DNA of 64,000 bases from contig NZ_FYEW01000002.1 in NCBI RefSeq assembly GCF_900187375.1, positions 682,001 through 746,000 of the forward strand, in the 5' to 3' direction. Positions 15,215-25,924 of the stretch are shown one piece after another. Both the position numbers and the translations under genes were made by a program. The notes beneath the pieces were generated by a model. That model did no database searches. It had not been told where the DNA came from and saw nothing but the letters and a program-made list of their open reading frames with translations. The stretch's first letter is position 1; every line of letters starts with the position of its first letter. The stretch comes from Hymenobacter gelipurpurascens (GTDB taxonomy: Bacteria > Bacteroidota > Bacteroidia > Cytophagales > Hymenobacteraceae).

Positions 15215-16759
15215 ATGCCCCAGAACTCCCGTTTTCTCTTCACTCGCCCGGTTTACGTTGGAGTCCTGTTGCTGGCTCTTCTACCCTTTTTGGGGCTGAT
15301 GTGCTATGCGCATCCGGCTATTGATGATTTTGACAATGCAGCTACGGCAGCGAAGATGGGACGTGGGGGCGCCCTATGGTACTGGTACACGCATTGGTCG
15401 GGGCGCTACGTAACCATTGGGCTCTCTACGTGGCTGAATCCGCTTTCCTACGCGCCCTCTGCAGGGGCAGCACCAGCGGGGCTGCTAGTGCTGCGTGGCA
15501 TGTTGCTGCTGTCGGGGGCCGTACTGATTGCCTCCGTGCAGCAGTTCTTTCAGGCGCTACTGTTAGTGCTACCTAAACCTGAGGGCGCAGCATTCCCACC
15601 AAGCCGCCTCGCCTGGGCGCTTGCACTGGCCGTGCTGGCCTTGGGCCTGAATGCATTACCAGAGCCCTTTACGCTACTCTATTGGTACAGCGGCGTCCTG
15701 AATTATCTGCTGCCGCTCATCTTCGTATTAGGCTTTTGTGCGGGGGCTTTGCGTACGTTGCACTTGCCTCCCGGTGAGCCTACCCGTAGGAAGTGGACAC
15801 TGGTTGCTGGCCTCTGCTTGGTGGGCGCAATGGGTGGCGGCGAGCTGTCGTTGCTGGCTTGCGGGTTGCTGCTGGTAGGACTGGGGGTCTGGGTATATAT
15901 CTCCGATAGGCCTAGCCAGCTGGCCGCCCGCAGGGTATGGTGGATTTGGATGGTAGCAGGCCTAGTAGCGGCCGGGCTCTTTTTGGGTGCCCCTGGCAAC
16001 TGGAACCGCCTCGGTTTTGTGCTGGTTGATTCCGGCGCAGATTTTGGGACGTGGCCGCATCGGCTGGCACTGCTGGCTCCGCGCACGGCCCTGGCCACCG
16101 CGCGCCTGGCGGCTAGGCCACCCGTAGCGGGTGCGTTGGTGATACTGGTAGGCTCTATCTGGCTCACGACTGCCGGAGCGCCCATACCACGGCCAAAGCG
16201 GTGGGAACTGGCCGGGGTCCTCGGGGTCTTTGTGCTGCTTAACTCACTGGGGGTGGCTTTCCTAAAAATCACCTTTATGCGCGACCTATGGGTGGAAGCG
16301 CTGCCAGGCCGGGTAGTAAACTATCTGGTGCTGCAACTCCTGATTTCGACTGCCGCACTGATGCTGTGGGCCCGCCCGTGGTTACCGCCACTGCCGCCCA
16401 AGTTGCGCGCCGCCGTGGTATTACCGGCCTTGGCATTGCTGCTTCTGCTCACGGGCCAGACGCGCCGGGCCTGGCAGGAGCTGCTGCTCGTAGCGCCAGG
16501 CTACAACCAGCAGATGCACAGCCGCTACCAAATACTGGATGATGCACGCCGCCGCCACGCCCCGCAAGCCATATTGGCGCCTCTGCAGCTGCCCGACGCC
16601 ACTGGCGTACTGGTTCCGATACCGTCGGCGCGCCAGCGTGCCGATGTGAACCTGGAGCTTTCCACCGACTACACGCAGAAAAACAACCAGTTACTGGCGC
16701 ACTACTATGGCGTTCCGTGCGTCTACCTTTCGGCGCCGCCAGTGGCACCGCAACCGTAG
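15215..16759 (+). CDS. Multipass membrane protein, DUF6056-like glycosyltransferase-type
   Basis: 514 residues with about 10-11 hydrophobic helices. A conserved-looking 'HPAIDDFDNA' lies in the first periplasmic loop (residues ~33-42), followed by 'WYTHWSGRYVT' and 'LYWYSGVLNYLLPLI' further on. Acidic pairs in the first loop followed by many helices are typical of GT-C-like membrane glycosyltransferases and of DUF6056 proteins from Bacteroidota. The C-terminal ~90 residues are soluble. It may add sugars to a surface polymer, but nothing nearby names the substrate. The ATG is preceded by CATCTTTG, one base off a -7 box. Confidence 0.75.
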   Translation: MPQNSRFLFTRPVYVGVLLLALLPFLGLMCYAHPAIDDFDNAATAAKMGRGGALWYWYTHWSGRYVTIGLSTWLNPLSYAPSAGAAPAGLLVLRGMLLLSGAVLIASVQQFFQALLLVLPKPEGAAFPPSRLAWALALAVLALGLNALPEPFTLLYWYSGVLNYLLPLIFVLGFCAGALRTLHLPPGEPTRRKWTLVAGLCLVGAMGGGELSLLACGLLLVGLGVWVYISDRPSQLAARRVWWIWMVAGLVAAGLFLGAPGNWNRLGFVLVDSGADFGTWPHRLALLAPRTALATARLAARPPVAGALVILVGSIWLTTAGAPIPRPKRWELAGVLGVFVLLNSLGVAFLKITFMRDLWVEALPGRVVNYLVLQLLISTAALMLWARPWLPPLPPKLRAAVVLPALALLLLLTGQTRRAWQELLLVAPGYNQQMHSRYQILDDARRRHAPQAILAPLQLPDATGVLVPIPSARQRADVNLELSTDYTQKNNQLLAHYYGVPCVYLSAPPVAPQP

Positions 16760-16945
16760 TTTCCAGCGGTAGCGGCCCGTATCCGGCGCAACTACCGGCC
16801 TAGGCCACTCTGGTGTTGGGCAAGCTTCACCCTTCTCTCGAATACACTATAAACAACGGAAATCAAGGAGTAGCAGGCACAACTTGCGGGTATAAAGCGG
16901 GGTATAAAACCCGGTATACGCTCTGCTCAACACTCCCCTCCCGCT

Positions 16946-17449
16946 ATGCATTTTCTGAACGAGTTGCTAGGCCTGCACGCCAGCTCCCACAACATCAGCG
17001 CGCTGCAGATGTGCATGCGTGCTATTATCGTGTTCTTGTGGGCGCTGCTGCTTCTGCGGCTGGCCGGAAACCGTTCATTTGGCAGCGGAAGCGCCCTGGA
17101 TATGGTTCTGAAAGTGATATTCGGAGCGGTTCTGAGCCGTGCCATTGTAGCGGCTTCCCCTTTTGGCGCTACGCTGCTAGCCGGCGCCGTTCTGATAGCA
17201 CTTTACCGGCTACTGGCCTACGCTACGTTTTTATGGGATGGACTCGGCCAACTTGTGAAGGGCGATGCACTGCCTTTGATAGAAAACGGCACCGTTTTGC
17301 ACGCCAATCTGCAGCGGGCCAGCATCTCAGAAAAAGACCTACACGAAGGCCTGCGCAACAATGGCAACCTCGACGATACCGAGCAGGTGCAACAGGCCTA
17401 TTTGGAGCGTAACGGCAGTATCAGTGTACAACCCAAAAAATCAGCCTGA
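16946..17449 (+). CDS. DUF421 (YetF-like) membrane protein
   Basis: 167 residues. Three N-terminal hydrophobic helices ('MRAIIVFLWALLLLRLAGNR', 'AIVAASPFGATLLAGAVLIA') precede a soluble domain with 'GDALPLIENGTVLHANLQRA' and 'ISEKDLHEGLRNNGNLDDTE'. These are the DUF421/YetF hallmarks: an 'aGkR'-like helix and the 'p.~lI.nG~i....l....is..dL...lR..g' core. The molecular role of YetF proteins is not established to my knowledge. Unlinked in orientation to the next gene, which is convergent. Confidence 0.85.
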   Translation: MHFLNELLGLHASSHNISALQMCMRAIIVFLWALLLLRLAGNRSFGSGSALDMVLKVIFGAVLSRAIVAASPFGATLLAGAVLIALYRLLAYATFLWDGLGQLVKGDALPLIENGTVLHANLQRASISEKDLHEGLRNNGNLDDTEQVQQAYLERNGSISVQPKKSA

Positions 17450-17477
17450 AATCGGCCAGACCATTCCGGTGAGTGGC

Positions 17478-18002
17478 CTAGCGCTGGTTAGGCAACGGTT
17501 TGCGAAACAGATAGCGAGTCTGCGTGCGCGTTTCGATGGAAGTGGTGCCGGTGTACACCGGCCGGTTTGGGTCGTTGTAGGCCAGTTCGGTTTCTACTTT
17601 TTGAGTGGCCCGAATGGGCAGCGCGGAGCTCTGGATTTCTACCAGCTCCCAGCCGTCTTCGGCCAGCTCATTCAGAGTGCTCAGCAGCAAGGCATCCAGT
17701 TCGGCCCGGTCTGGTCCCGCAAATAGGCTCTGTTTACGGGGCTGTAGCTTGCTTTGTCCGTGCCAGGCTGGCGCCAGATACACGCACTCATCATTGTAGG
17801 CCCGCACCTGCTGGTAGCGGTACCGTAGGCCACCCGCAGCCGGCAGCACCGAGGTAGTCATGGTGGGTTGCAGGGCCATTTCGGGGAGCGGCGCTAACGG
17901 GGACGGCTGCGTTTTGGAAGCGGGCGGCCCTTGTTGGGCGGCCGCCATTCTCAGCCCCAATATGGCGGGCAGAAACAGGCAGAGGCGTAACGGAAACTTC
18001 AT
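17478..18002 (-). CDS. Secreted protein with C-terminal 'DGWEL' motif
   Basis: 174 residues, signal peptide 'MKFPLRLCLFLPAILGLRMA' cleaved near AAA-QQ, then a Pro-rich linker. The C-terminal half contains 'LLSTLNELAEDGWELVEIQS' and ends 'TRYLFRKPLP'. The pattern helix-'DGWELv'-strand-strand resembles the DUF4177 fold. The downstream neighbour at 18151 carries the same motif, so they are diverged paralogues. The function is unknown. Confidence 0.7.
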   Translation of the reverse strand: MKFPLRLCLFLPAILGLRMAAAQQGPPASKTQPSPLAPLPEMALQPTMTTSVLPAAGGLRYRYQQVRAYNDECVYLAPAWHGQSKLQPRKQSLFAGPDRAELDALLLSTLNELAEDGWELVEIQSSALPIRATQKVETELAYNDPNRPVYTGTTSIETRTQTRYLFRKPLPNQR

Positions 18003-18029
18003 AAGTTGGTAGAGCCAGATAGATAAGAA

Positions 18030-18074
18030 GTACGGGCCGACGAGCAGCTGTTGCAGCTACCCATCGGCCCGTAC
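18030..18074. terminator. Inverted repeat between paralogous genes
   Basis: GTACGGGCCGA (18030-18040) pairs with TCGGCCCGTAC (18064-18074). No T tract, so it is a weak terminator candidate for the gene at 18151 on the minus strand. Confidence 0.5.
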
Positions 18075-18150
18075 CTCTGTTCTACTTTCGTGCCGAAACA
18101 CCTAACTACTGCTATATAGTCGCCGCCTGTTTTCTCGTGGGCCTGTTTGG

Positions 18151-18693
18151 CTACTTGCCTTTGCGCATCAGATACACCAGCCCGCCGTTCGGTAAGGAGG
18201 CCATCTGTGTTACTTCCCAGCCGTCGGCGGCCGCCTCATTCAAAGCTTTGCTTACCTCGTTGGTCACCTTGTCTACATACTGAGAAATTTTATTGAGGTA
18301 GGCCTGCTGATTAGCGGTTTGCTTGGCATTTTGCTCTTTATGATATTTTTCTGCTTCAGCAGGTGTCAGACGTTTACCCTTGACATATAGTATTGATTCA
18401 CCTGACTCCGTGTCGGTCGTCACCACCGACTCTGCCTCTATTACCCCGCTGGGCAATGAAAGGGTAGTCATCGGCGATATCTGCTTCATATACTCCTCCT
18501 GATTGGCCAGCTTAATTTCTGACTTGCCCTTAAACGCCGGGCTAAAGCGACCAATCGGACCAGTAAGAGCAGCTTGCGGACCATAGTAAAACAGCTGCAT
18601 ATACTCACCGGCCTTCTGCGCTTGCACGGACCTTGTCTGGAGCAAGCCAGCTACAACTAGCAAAACACTAAACGCACGAAGAATTGGGTTCAT
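18151..18693 (-). CDS. Secreted protein with C-terminal 'DGWEV' motif, paralogue of neighbour
   Basis: 180 residues from the ATG at 18691-18693. A GTG 27 bases further upstream is in frame but weakens the signal peptide. Signal peptide 'MNPILRAFSVLLVVAGLLQT', cleaved near VQA-QK. Residues ~30-150 are helical and Gln/Lys-rich. The end reads 'VSKALNEAAADGWEVTQMAS' then 'GGLVYLMRKGK', matching the C-terminal motif of the protein at 17478. AT content is higher than in neighbouring genes. Function unknown. Confidence 0.7.
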   Translation of the reverse strand: MNPILRAFSVLLVVAGLLQTRSVQAQKAGEYMQLFYYGPQAALTGPIGRFSPAFKGKSEIKLANQEEYMKQISPMTTLSLPSGVIEAESVVTTDTESGESILYVKGKRLTPAEAEKYHKEQNAKQTANQQAYLNKISQYVDKVTNEVSKALNEAAADGWEVTQMASLPNGGLVYLMRKGK

Positions 18694-18762
18694 TATGGAT
18701 GTGTTAGGTAAAATAAACACACCAATATAAGCCCAATTCTCCTTCAGAAGTGGCCTAGGCCA

Positions 18763-20799
<2,037 letters not shown>

Positions 20800-20840
20800 G
20801 CAGGGAAATATAGGCCGAAAAAGCTAGCCTATGATAACTG

Positions 20841-20848
20841 CAAAACTA
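20841..20848 (-). promoter_or_regulatory. -7 promoter box for uvrB (TAGTTTTG on minus strand)
   Basis: CAAAACTA on the plus strand; reads TAGTTTTG toward uvrB, 42 bases before its ATG. Confidence 0.5.
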
Positions 20849-20938
20849 CCTTTCTGGTTCGGTGATATAGTGAAATGGCGCGTTTGTCGTTCTGCCTAGC
20901 ATAGGCCAGTCTGACAGTAAGCTCACCCGTTCACCAGC

Positions 20939-21301
20939 TCACCGCGGGTCGTGCCAGAGCAGCACGGGGTTGGAGGCGTTCTTGGAGAAGTCGGCGCAAC
21001 GGCCGTCGCCATTGCCCGACTGGCCACCACTGGCGGCGCACAGTACGTTGCCGCACGTATCAAATAGGTAGTTGTAGTTGTCGCAGCAGCCACCCGTCAC
21101 GAGGTACACGGTGCGGCCCTGGTACGTATACTGCGTTACCTCGGCGGCAGGCGTTTGCTTGGGCTGCTGCTTGAGCTGCTCAATGAGAACTGTGGAGAAG
21201 TCGCTGGGGCATACTTTGGCGTCGTTGTCGTTGAGGACACCGCTGCAAGCCGCCAGAAAAGGTAGCAGCAAGACTGCCAATAGGGTAAAAATTCTATTCA
21301 T
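20939..21301 (-). CDS. Small Cys-rich lipoprotein, DUF6970-like
   Basis: 120 residues from the ATG at 21299-21301. A longer frame starts at 21400 but places the signal peptide internally. 'MNRIFTLLAVLLLPFLAACS' gives a lipobox with Cys19. The mature domain has a distinctive Cys pattern: 'VYLVTGGCCDNYNYLFDTCG', 'NVLCAASGGQSGNGDGRCAD'. The 'CCD.~n.L.D..Gn.lC.psGG.~G.GDG.C.dF' pattern fits the DUF6970 family as I remember it. Role unknown; possibly periplasmic with disulfides. Confidence 0.75.
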   Translation of the reverse strand: MNRIFTLLAVLLLPFLAACSGVLNDNDAKVCPSDFSTVLIEQLKQQPKQTPAAEVTQYTYQGRTVYLVTGGCCDNYNYLFDTCGNVLCAASGGQSGNGDGRCADFSKNASNPVLLWHDPR

Positions 21302-21413
21302 TCGACGGAGAAAAGCAGATTGAGGGAAGAGCGCAGGCACCGGCCTAGGCCACTCTCCGATACTCAGAGATAAGAGGCCTAGCGCCTTGCTCCCAGGCAC
21401 GCCAGGCAGTTGT

Positions 21414-23042
21414 TTAATGCAGCGCTACCACCGGCCGTGTGGCGCCAAACTCTACGCTGGCCTCAATACCGAAGCTGTAGGGCCGGCTCTGGTGCAGCGT
21501 GGCCTGGTTTGGGTTGGCGTTGAGCGTAGTCAGGCCCGCTTCGGCTACAGGGCCGATGGCCATGCTCCAGGTGGCAGTGGCGGGCTGGTACCGTACGCCA
21601 GCTCCACCCCGCAGGGAGGCCATCACCTTGCGGTAAGGCAAATCGGAAGATGAGCGGGTGTAGGTGCGGGTGGCTTCCGGCGAGCCTTCCAGCTCCGAGT
21701 GGGTGCTCATCAACAGGTTGACGGCGGCACCTACTTTGGCGTAGAGCGAGGCGCCAGCCTTGGTAGAACCATAATGCAGCGTTACGGGCACGCCCACGCT
21801 CCGGTAGCGGAAGGAGGTGGCGCGGGCCACCTGCGGGGCGGCAGCATAGTTGCTGGGGGCTGCCCGGAACAAATTGCTGCTGCTGGTGGCGGGCTGCTGG
21901 CCATCCAGGAATCCGTAGGACGTGGCGGAAGTGGAGCGCTGCTCGGCTACTTCTATCCCGCTACCCAGGCGCAGGCTTTTGTTGAGGGCATAGTCCACCG
22001 TGAGGGCGAGGCGCTGGCCCAGGCCCGGCCGCAGGTTGCTACGGTACTCGGTTTCGGCATCTTCGCGGTAGTAGCGGTTGAGAGCCATCGTCACAGCATC
22101 GGCGTTCTGCCGGCCATCAGCCTGCGAGAAGTTGATATTGGGATTGTAAGAAGAAGCCGCGTAAGTACCTCCCAACTTCAGGCGGTGCCAGAGCTTGGGG
22201 GTAGTTTGAGGCTGCTCTGGGGTGGGAGCTGCTACGGAGGCCAGCTGTGCTGCGGCAGAATTCGGCCGGGCCAGCAAAGAGGGCTTTAGCGTATCGGGTA
22301 GGCCCAAGCCAAGCGAATTGCGCAGCCGTGCCTGCAGATAAGCCAGACTTAAAATATCAGTGGAAGAAGTGCCAGCGCCATATTGTCCTTGGGAAGCAAA
22401 ACCATAATTAATCCCGTGCTGGCTGCCGCTGTAGCCATTTGCTGCCGCTGCCGACGTATAGCTGCCACCTAAGCGCCCGCCTTCGTAGGCCACTTCATTG
22501 CCAGCGCCAGCCGCCGTGTAGCCATCAGCAGAGGAGTAGTGCGAGTATCGGGAGCCAGGAGCAGTTGCTTCAGCCGAAGCAGAGGCACCCGACTGGCCTA
22601 GCGCTGCGGCCAGCATGCCAGCACTTTCCTCCGTAGCTGCTGCCGACTGGCCTAGGCCACCCAAAGCAGATGAGGACGTGCCACGACGAGTTGCTGCTGA
22701 AGTTTCAGCCTGCGTAGTAGCGCCAAAATCAGTTGAACGCGAACCAGCGCTGCCGGTAGCAACAGCCAACTCAGCAGAGGGTCCTTTGCCGAGCTGCCGT
22801 AGCGCGGCCCAGCCACCGAAACCCAGGGCCAGCAGCAGGCAAGCCGCGGCTACCCAGCGGTGCACCACCAGCCGTTTGCGGTAGGTATCATTCTGCTGTA
22901 CTACCAATTCGTGGTCGAGCTGCTCCCAGAGGCTGGTGCGCGGCTGTATCTCGGCCTCCGCAAAGGTTTGCCGGAACAGGTGTTCCAGGTCGCCGGTGGG
23001 GCGCGGGTCGTGGGGCATATTGTTAGGAGCGGAAGCTGCCAT
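21414..23042 (-). CDS. Anti-sigma-like N-terminus joined to outer-membrane beta-barrel-like domain
   Basis: 542 residues from the ATG at 23040-23042, which overlaps the end of the ECF sigma gene by 20 bases. Residues ~1-60 are soluble and resemble Bacteroidota sigma partner proteins ('DLEHLFRQTFAEAEIQPRTS'). One hydrophobic helix follows at ~62-80 ('WVAAACLLLALGFGGWAALR'). A long Ala/Ser/Gly/Tyr linker (~85-225) leads to a C-terminal ~280 residues of alternating strands ('LALTVDYALNKSLRLGSGIE', 'VGVPVTLHYGSTKAGASLYA', 'YSFGIEASVEFGATRP') typical of small outer-membrane barrels. The inner-membrane helix plus barrel is topologically puzzling. Overlap with the sigma gene suggests it regulates that factor. 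Confidence 0.8.
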   Translation of the reverse strand: MAASAPNNMPHDPRPTGDLEHLFRQTFAEAEIQPRTSLWEQLDHELVVQQNDTYRKRLVVHRWVAAACLLLALGFGGWAALRQLGKGPSAELAVATGSAGSRSTDFGATTQAETSAATRRGTSSSALGGLGQSAAATEESAGMLAAALGQSGASASAEATAPGSRYSHYSSADGYTAAGAGNEVAYEGGRLGGSYTSAAAANGYSGSQHGINYGFASQGQYGAGTSSTDILSLAYLQARLRNSLGLGLPDTLKPSLLARPNSAAAQLASVAAPTPEQPQTTPKLWHRLKLGGTYAASSYNPNINFSQADGRQNADAVTMALNRYYREDAETEYRSNLRPGLGQRLALTVDYALNKSLRLGSGIEVAEQRSTSATSYGFLDGQQPATSSSNLFRAAPSNYAAAPQVARATSFRYRSVGVPVTLHYGSTKAGASLYAKVGAAVNLLMSTHSELEGSPEATRTYTRSSSDLPYRKVMASLRGGAGVRYQPATATWSMAIGPVAEAGLTTLNANPNQATLHQSRPYSFGIEASVEFGATRPVVALH

Positions 23043-23724
23043 GAGTACGATGAGCGTCAAGACGCTCCAGTTTGCTTTTCAAAATTGCCCGCGCGCGGGA
23101 GTACTGCGACTTACTGGTGCCTTCGGAAATACCCAGCATCTCGCCGATTTCCTTGTGCCCGTAGCCTTCTACGGCGAACAGGTTGAACACCATGCGGTAG
23201 CGCGGCGCCAAATCCTGAATCATGGCCAGTAGTTCTTCGAAATTGTAGTTGGAAAGCGTGAATTCTTCGCCGGCTAGGTCCTCGGGGTATTCGCCTCCGT
23301 CGCTGACGGCCACCAACGGGGCATTGCGGCGGTGCTGGCGCAGGGCCGCGTTTACCATGATACGGCGAATCCAGAATTCCAGGGGGCACTCCCGCCGGAA
23401 GCTGCTCAGGTTCTTGAACACCGTCAGAAACCCATCCTGTAGCACGTCTTCGGCCTCGAAGGTGGTCTGCGCATAGCGCATGCACACGGCCATCATGCGG
23501 CCTGCAAACCGTTCGTAGAGGTATTTCTGCATCAAGCGGCTACCAGCCAGGCAACCGTCAATCAGCTCGATGTCGGAGAGCTGGGAAGGCGGGGTAAGAG
23601 TACGCACAGGAGCGGATAACGACGACGAGTAAGATTGGGCCTGGGCCGCCGGAGCTGCGCTTTTGCCTGGCAACAGGCTGCGCAATCCGCCCTCCATCCC
23701 CAACGACGCCGATAGCGCGCTCAT
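23023..23724 (-). CDS. ECF RNA polymerase sigma factor
   Basis: 233 residues. Region 2 lies at about 65-130 ('GSRLMQKYLYERFAGRMMAV', 'TFEAEDVLQDGFLTVFKNLS', 'PLEFWIRRIMVNAALRQHRR') and region 4 at ~165-225 ('LAPRYRMVFNLFAVEGYGHK', 'EIGEMLGISEGTSKSQYSRA'). The first ~50 residues are a Ser/Ala-rich extension unusual for ECF factors. A start further inside is possible, but no closer ATG precedes region 2. The downstream gene overlaps and probably encodes its regulator. Targets are not evident. Confidence 0.93.
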   Translation of the reverse strand: MSALSASLGMEGGLRSLLPGKSAAPAAQAQSYSSSLSAPVRTLTPPSQLSDIELIDGCLAGSRLMQKYLYERFAGRMMAVCMRYAQTTFEAEDVLQDGFLTVFKNLSSFRRECPLEFWIRRIMVNAALRQHRRNAPLVAVSDGGEYPEDLAGEEFTLSNYNFEELLAMIQDLAPRYRMVFNLFAVEGYGHKEIGEMLGISEGTSKSQYSRARAILKSKLERLDAHRTHGSFRS

Positions 23725-24128
23725 CGGGCCTGCCGACCCAGCAGGCCGGTATTTAGTAGCTCATGAGCGGCGCCGCTGTGCCCGAAGGCCTGGGTTTCGC
23801 TTGGGGTAGAATGCTGCATATGCCGCAAGTCAGATAACTAGAGTAATACCTTAATAGATGGAACGCCGGTGCCGGCATTCTGATAGCAAGAGGACAAGCG
23901 GGGCTCAGTTGGTTGCACAGTCCTATCAAGAATTTTCATTTTCTGCATCGAGGCAATCCTTATCTTTCCCTTACTCCTTGAAAGATAGCACAAACCACAA
24001 CCTTAACTACCTGTATCATGTACATACATTAGTAGTTCTATCGGCCCCTGCCCCTAGAAAACCTTGGAGGTAGCTGGGCCGTTGGCAAGTCTACTTTTAT
24101 TACCCTCACCCATAAAACCAGCATTCGT
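23725..24128. other. Intergenic region between divergent sigma factor and wrbA
   Basis: About 400 bases with no convincing gene. A 71-residue frame at 23858 lacks any recognisable feature. The wrbA-proximal part contains TACTTTTA (one base off TAnnTTTG). The stretch 23,900-24,020 is AT-richer than its surroundings. It should hold both divergent promoters. Confidence 0.5.
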
Positions 24129-24740
24129 ATGAAGACTCTCGTTCTGTTTTACTCCACCTATGGTCACATCTGGAAAATGGCGGAGGCCGTAGCTGAAGGC
24201 GCCCGCCAGGTAGGCGGTAACGAGGTAGTGATAAAGCGCGTGCCGGAAACCCTCCCGCAAGCCATCCTCGACCAGATTGGGGCTACCGAGGCGCAGAAAG
24301 CCTTCGCGCATGTGCCGGTGGCTACTATTGAGGAGCTAACGGATTATGATGCCATTATTCTGGGCGTGCCTACCCGCTACGGCAACATGTGCGGCCAGAT
24401 TCAGTCGTTCTGGGATGGCACGGGTGGCCTATGGGCCAAAGGCGCACTTATTGGAAAAGTGGGCGGCGTATTCGCCAGCACGGCCACCCAACACGGCGGC
24501 CAGGAAACCACCATTCGGGCAGCCCATACGCTCATGTTGCACCACGGTTTCGTCATCGTAGGCCTGCCCTACGCTTGGCAGGGCCAAATGAATATTGCTG
24601 AAATTACGGGCGGCTCACCGTACGGCGCTTCCACCATCACGGGTGGCCAGGGCGAGCGGATGCCCAGCGAGAACGAGCTGGAAGGTGCTCGTTTCCAAGG
24701 CCGCCACACCGCCGAAATTGCCAGCAAGCTGGCGCGGTAA
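24129..24740 (+). CDS. wrbA: NAD(P)H:quinone oxidoreductase, WrbA type
   Basis: 203 residues, full length. WrbA is a tetrameric FMN flavoprotein that reduces quinones by two electrons, limiting redox cycling in the cytosol. Flavodoxin-like N-terminus '[20 protein letters not shown]' (FMN phosphate loop), '[20 protein letters not shown]' and '[18 protein letters not shown]' are the WrbA signatures. It ends '[13 protein letters not shown]'. Single gene, followed by a REP-like element that may terminate it. Confidence 0.97.
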   Translation: MKTLVLFYSTYGHIWKMAEAVAEGARQVGGNEVVIKRVPETLPQAILDQIGATEAQKAFAHVPVATIEELTDYDAIILGVPTRYGNMCGQIQSFWDGTGGLWAKGALIGKVGGVFASTATQHGGQETTIRAAHTLMLHHGFVIVGLPYAWQGQMNIAEITGGSPYGASTITGGQGERMPSENELEGARFQGRHTAEIASKLAR

Positions 24741-24758
24741 GCGGTGAAGTGGTGCTTT

Positions 24759-24974
24759 GGCCGTGCTGACTGGCCTAGATAGCCCTGTCATTGCGAGGAT
24801 GAAGGGCGAAGCAATCTTTCCTTCGTATCTCGCCAAATCCTGAAGAAACACGAAGCCCTTACCTCCTAAGTGGAAGTAAGGGCTTTTCTTAAGCCAGCAG
24901 GTGGCGCGGCTAGGAGGAAAGATCGCTTCGCGCTGCTCGCAATGACAGGGCGATCTAGGCCAGTCAGCACGGCC
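24759..24974. repeat. REP/MITE-like inverted repeat, copy 2
   Basis: Outer arms GGCCGTGCTGACTGGCCTAG (from 24759) and the complement (to 24974) carry the iterated motif. Next come arms CTGTCATTGCGAG.. and ..CTCGCAATGACAG. In the centre is the hairpin GAAGCCCTTACCTCC...GGAAGTAAGGGCTTTTC (24852-24888). Arms are less perfect than in copy 1. Confidence 0.85.
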
Positions 24975-24988
24975 AAATCACCACTCGC

Positions 24989-25738
24989 CTACAGCTGATT
25001 ATATGCCTTAATCAGGCCAGCAAACGACTCCCGATACGTGTCGCCGATGGGCAGGAGGCGGCCCGCTACCTGCACTTTGCCGCGCTCCAGATGCTCAATG
25101 CGGCTCAGGGCCACCAGAAACGATTTATGAATACGGGCGAAGCGGTCGGGTGGCAGCACCTCCTCTACCCGCCGGAACGATTGCAGCGTGAGCACCTTGC
25201 CCGTGGTGGTGTAAATCATCAGATACTCCTTCATGCCTTCGATGTATAGAATATCATTGAAGGCCACGCGCTGCAGTCGGTGCTCGTTTTTCACGAACAT
25301 GGCATCGGAAGAAGCAGGCTGAGGCTGCTCCGGGGCAGCGGCTGGTGCGGGCGCTAGGCCACTTGGCGCGGCACTAACTGGGGCAGCCAGCTGCTGCCGC
25401 ACTTTCTGTACAGCCTGCAGGAACCGCTCAAAAGCAATGGGCTTGAGTAGATAATCGGAGGCGTTCAGGTCGTAGCTGCGCACGGCATACTGGTCGTAGG
25501 CCGTGGTGAAGATGATGCGCGGGCCAGGTTGGGGCAACAGCTGGGCCAGCTGGAGGCCAGTCAGGCGCGGCATATGAATATCCAGAAACACCAGATCCAC
25601 GGGGTTATCCTGCAGGAAGGCCAAGCCAGCCAGGGCATCATCAAACTGGCCTTTTAGCTCTAGGCCCGGCACTTGGGCGCAGTAATCGGCCAGCAGATCA
25701 AGGGCCAGCGGTTCATCATCCAGAATTGCGCAGGTCAT
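24989..25738 (-). CDS. LytTR-family response regulator (module 1)
   Basis: 249 residues from the ATG at 25736-25738 (a longer frame begins without homology). CheY-like receiver at 1-115: acidic pair 'DDE', phospho-acceptor Asp53 in 'VFLDIHMPRLTG', Thr in 'IIFTTAYDQYAV', Lys in 'DYLLKPIAFERF'. A Pro/Ala linker at ~120-140 is followed by a LytTR DNA-binding domain at ~145-245 ('VAFNDILYIEGMKEYLMIYT', 'RFARIHKSFLVALSRIEHLE'). The partner kinase lies upstream at 25925. The 186-base gap holds a small hairpin and a fragment similar to the CTCAGGATGAC repeat. Likely controls the divergent ABC/receptor genes. Confidence 0.93.
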   Translation of the reverse strand: MTCAILDDEPLALDLLADYCAQVPGLELKGQFDDALAGLAFLQDNPVDLVFLDIHMPRLTGLQLAQLLPQPGPRIIFTTAYDQYAVRSYDLNASDYLLKPIAFERFLQAVQKVRQQLAAPVSAAPSGLAPAPAAAPEQPQPASSDAMFVKNEHRLQRVAFNDILYIEGMKEYLMIYTTTGKVLTLQSFRRVEEVLPPDRFARIHKSFLVALSRIEHLERGKVQVAGRLLPIGDTYRESFAGLIKAYNQL

Positions 25739-25924
25739 GAGGTGTAGTGGTGTAGTAGTGGAATGAGCAATGGGCAATAGTGAGTACGGGGCCGTCATGC
25801 CAAGTCATGCCGGGCTTTTATAGTAGATAGCTGTTCCTGCAAAGGCAAATACACCTCTTCATCACAGTCAATAAGCGGCCTCTTCACTCAGGATGACAAT
25901 ATCCTGGTTTGGGTTGCCTGGGCC

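Noticed and set aside
23858..24073. Small gene in the sigma/wrbA intergenic region
   Set aside because: No signal peptide, domain or plausible start context; codon use is unlike neighbouring genes.
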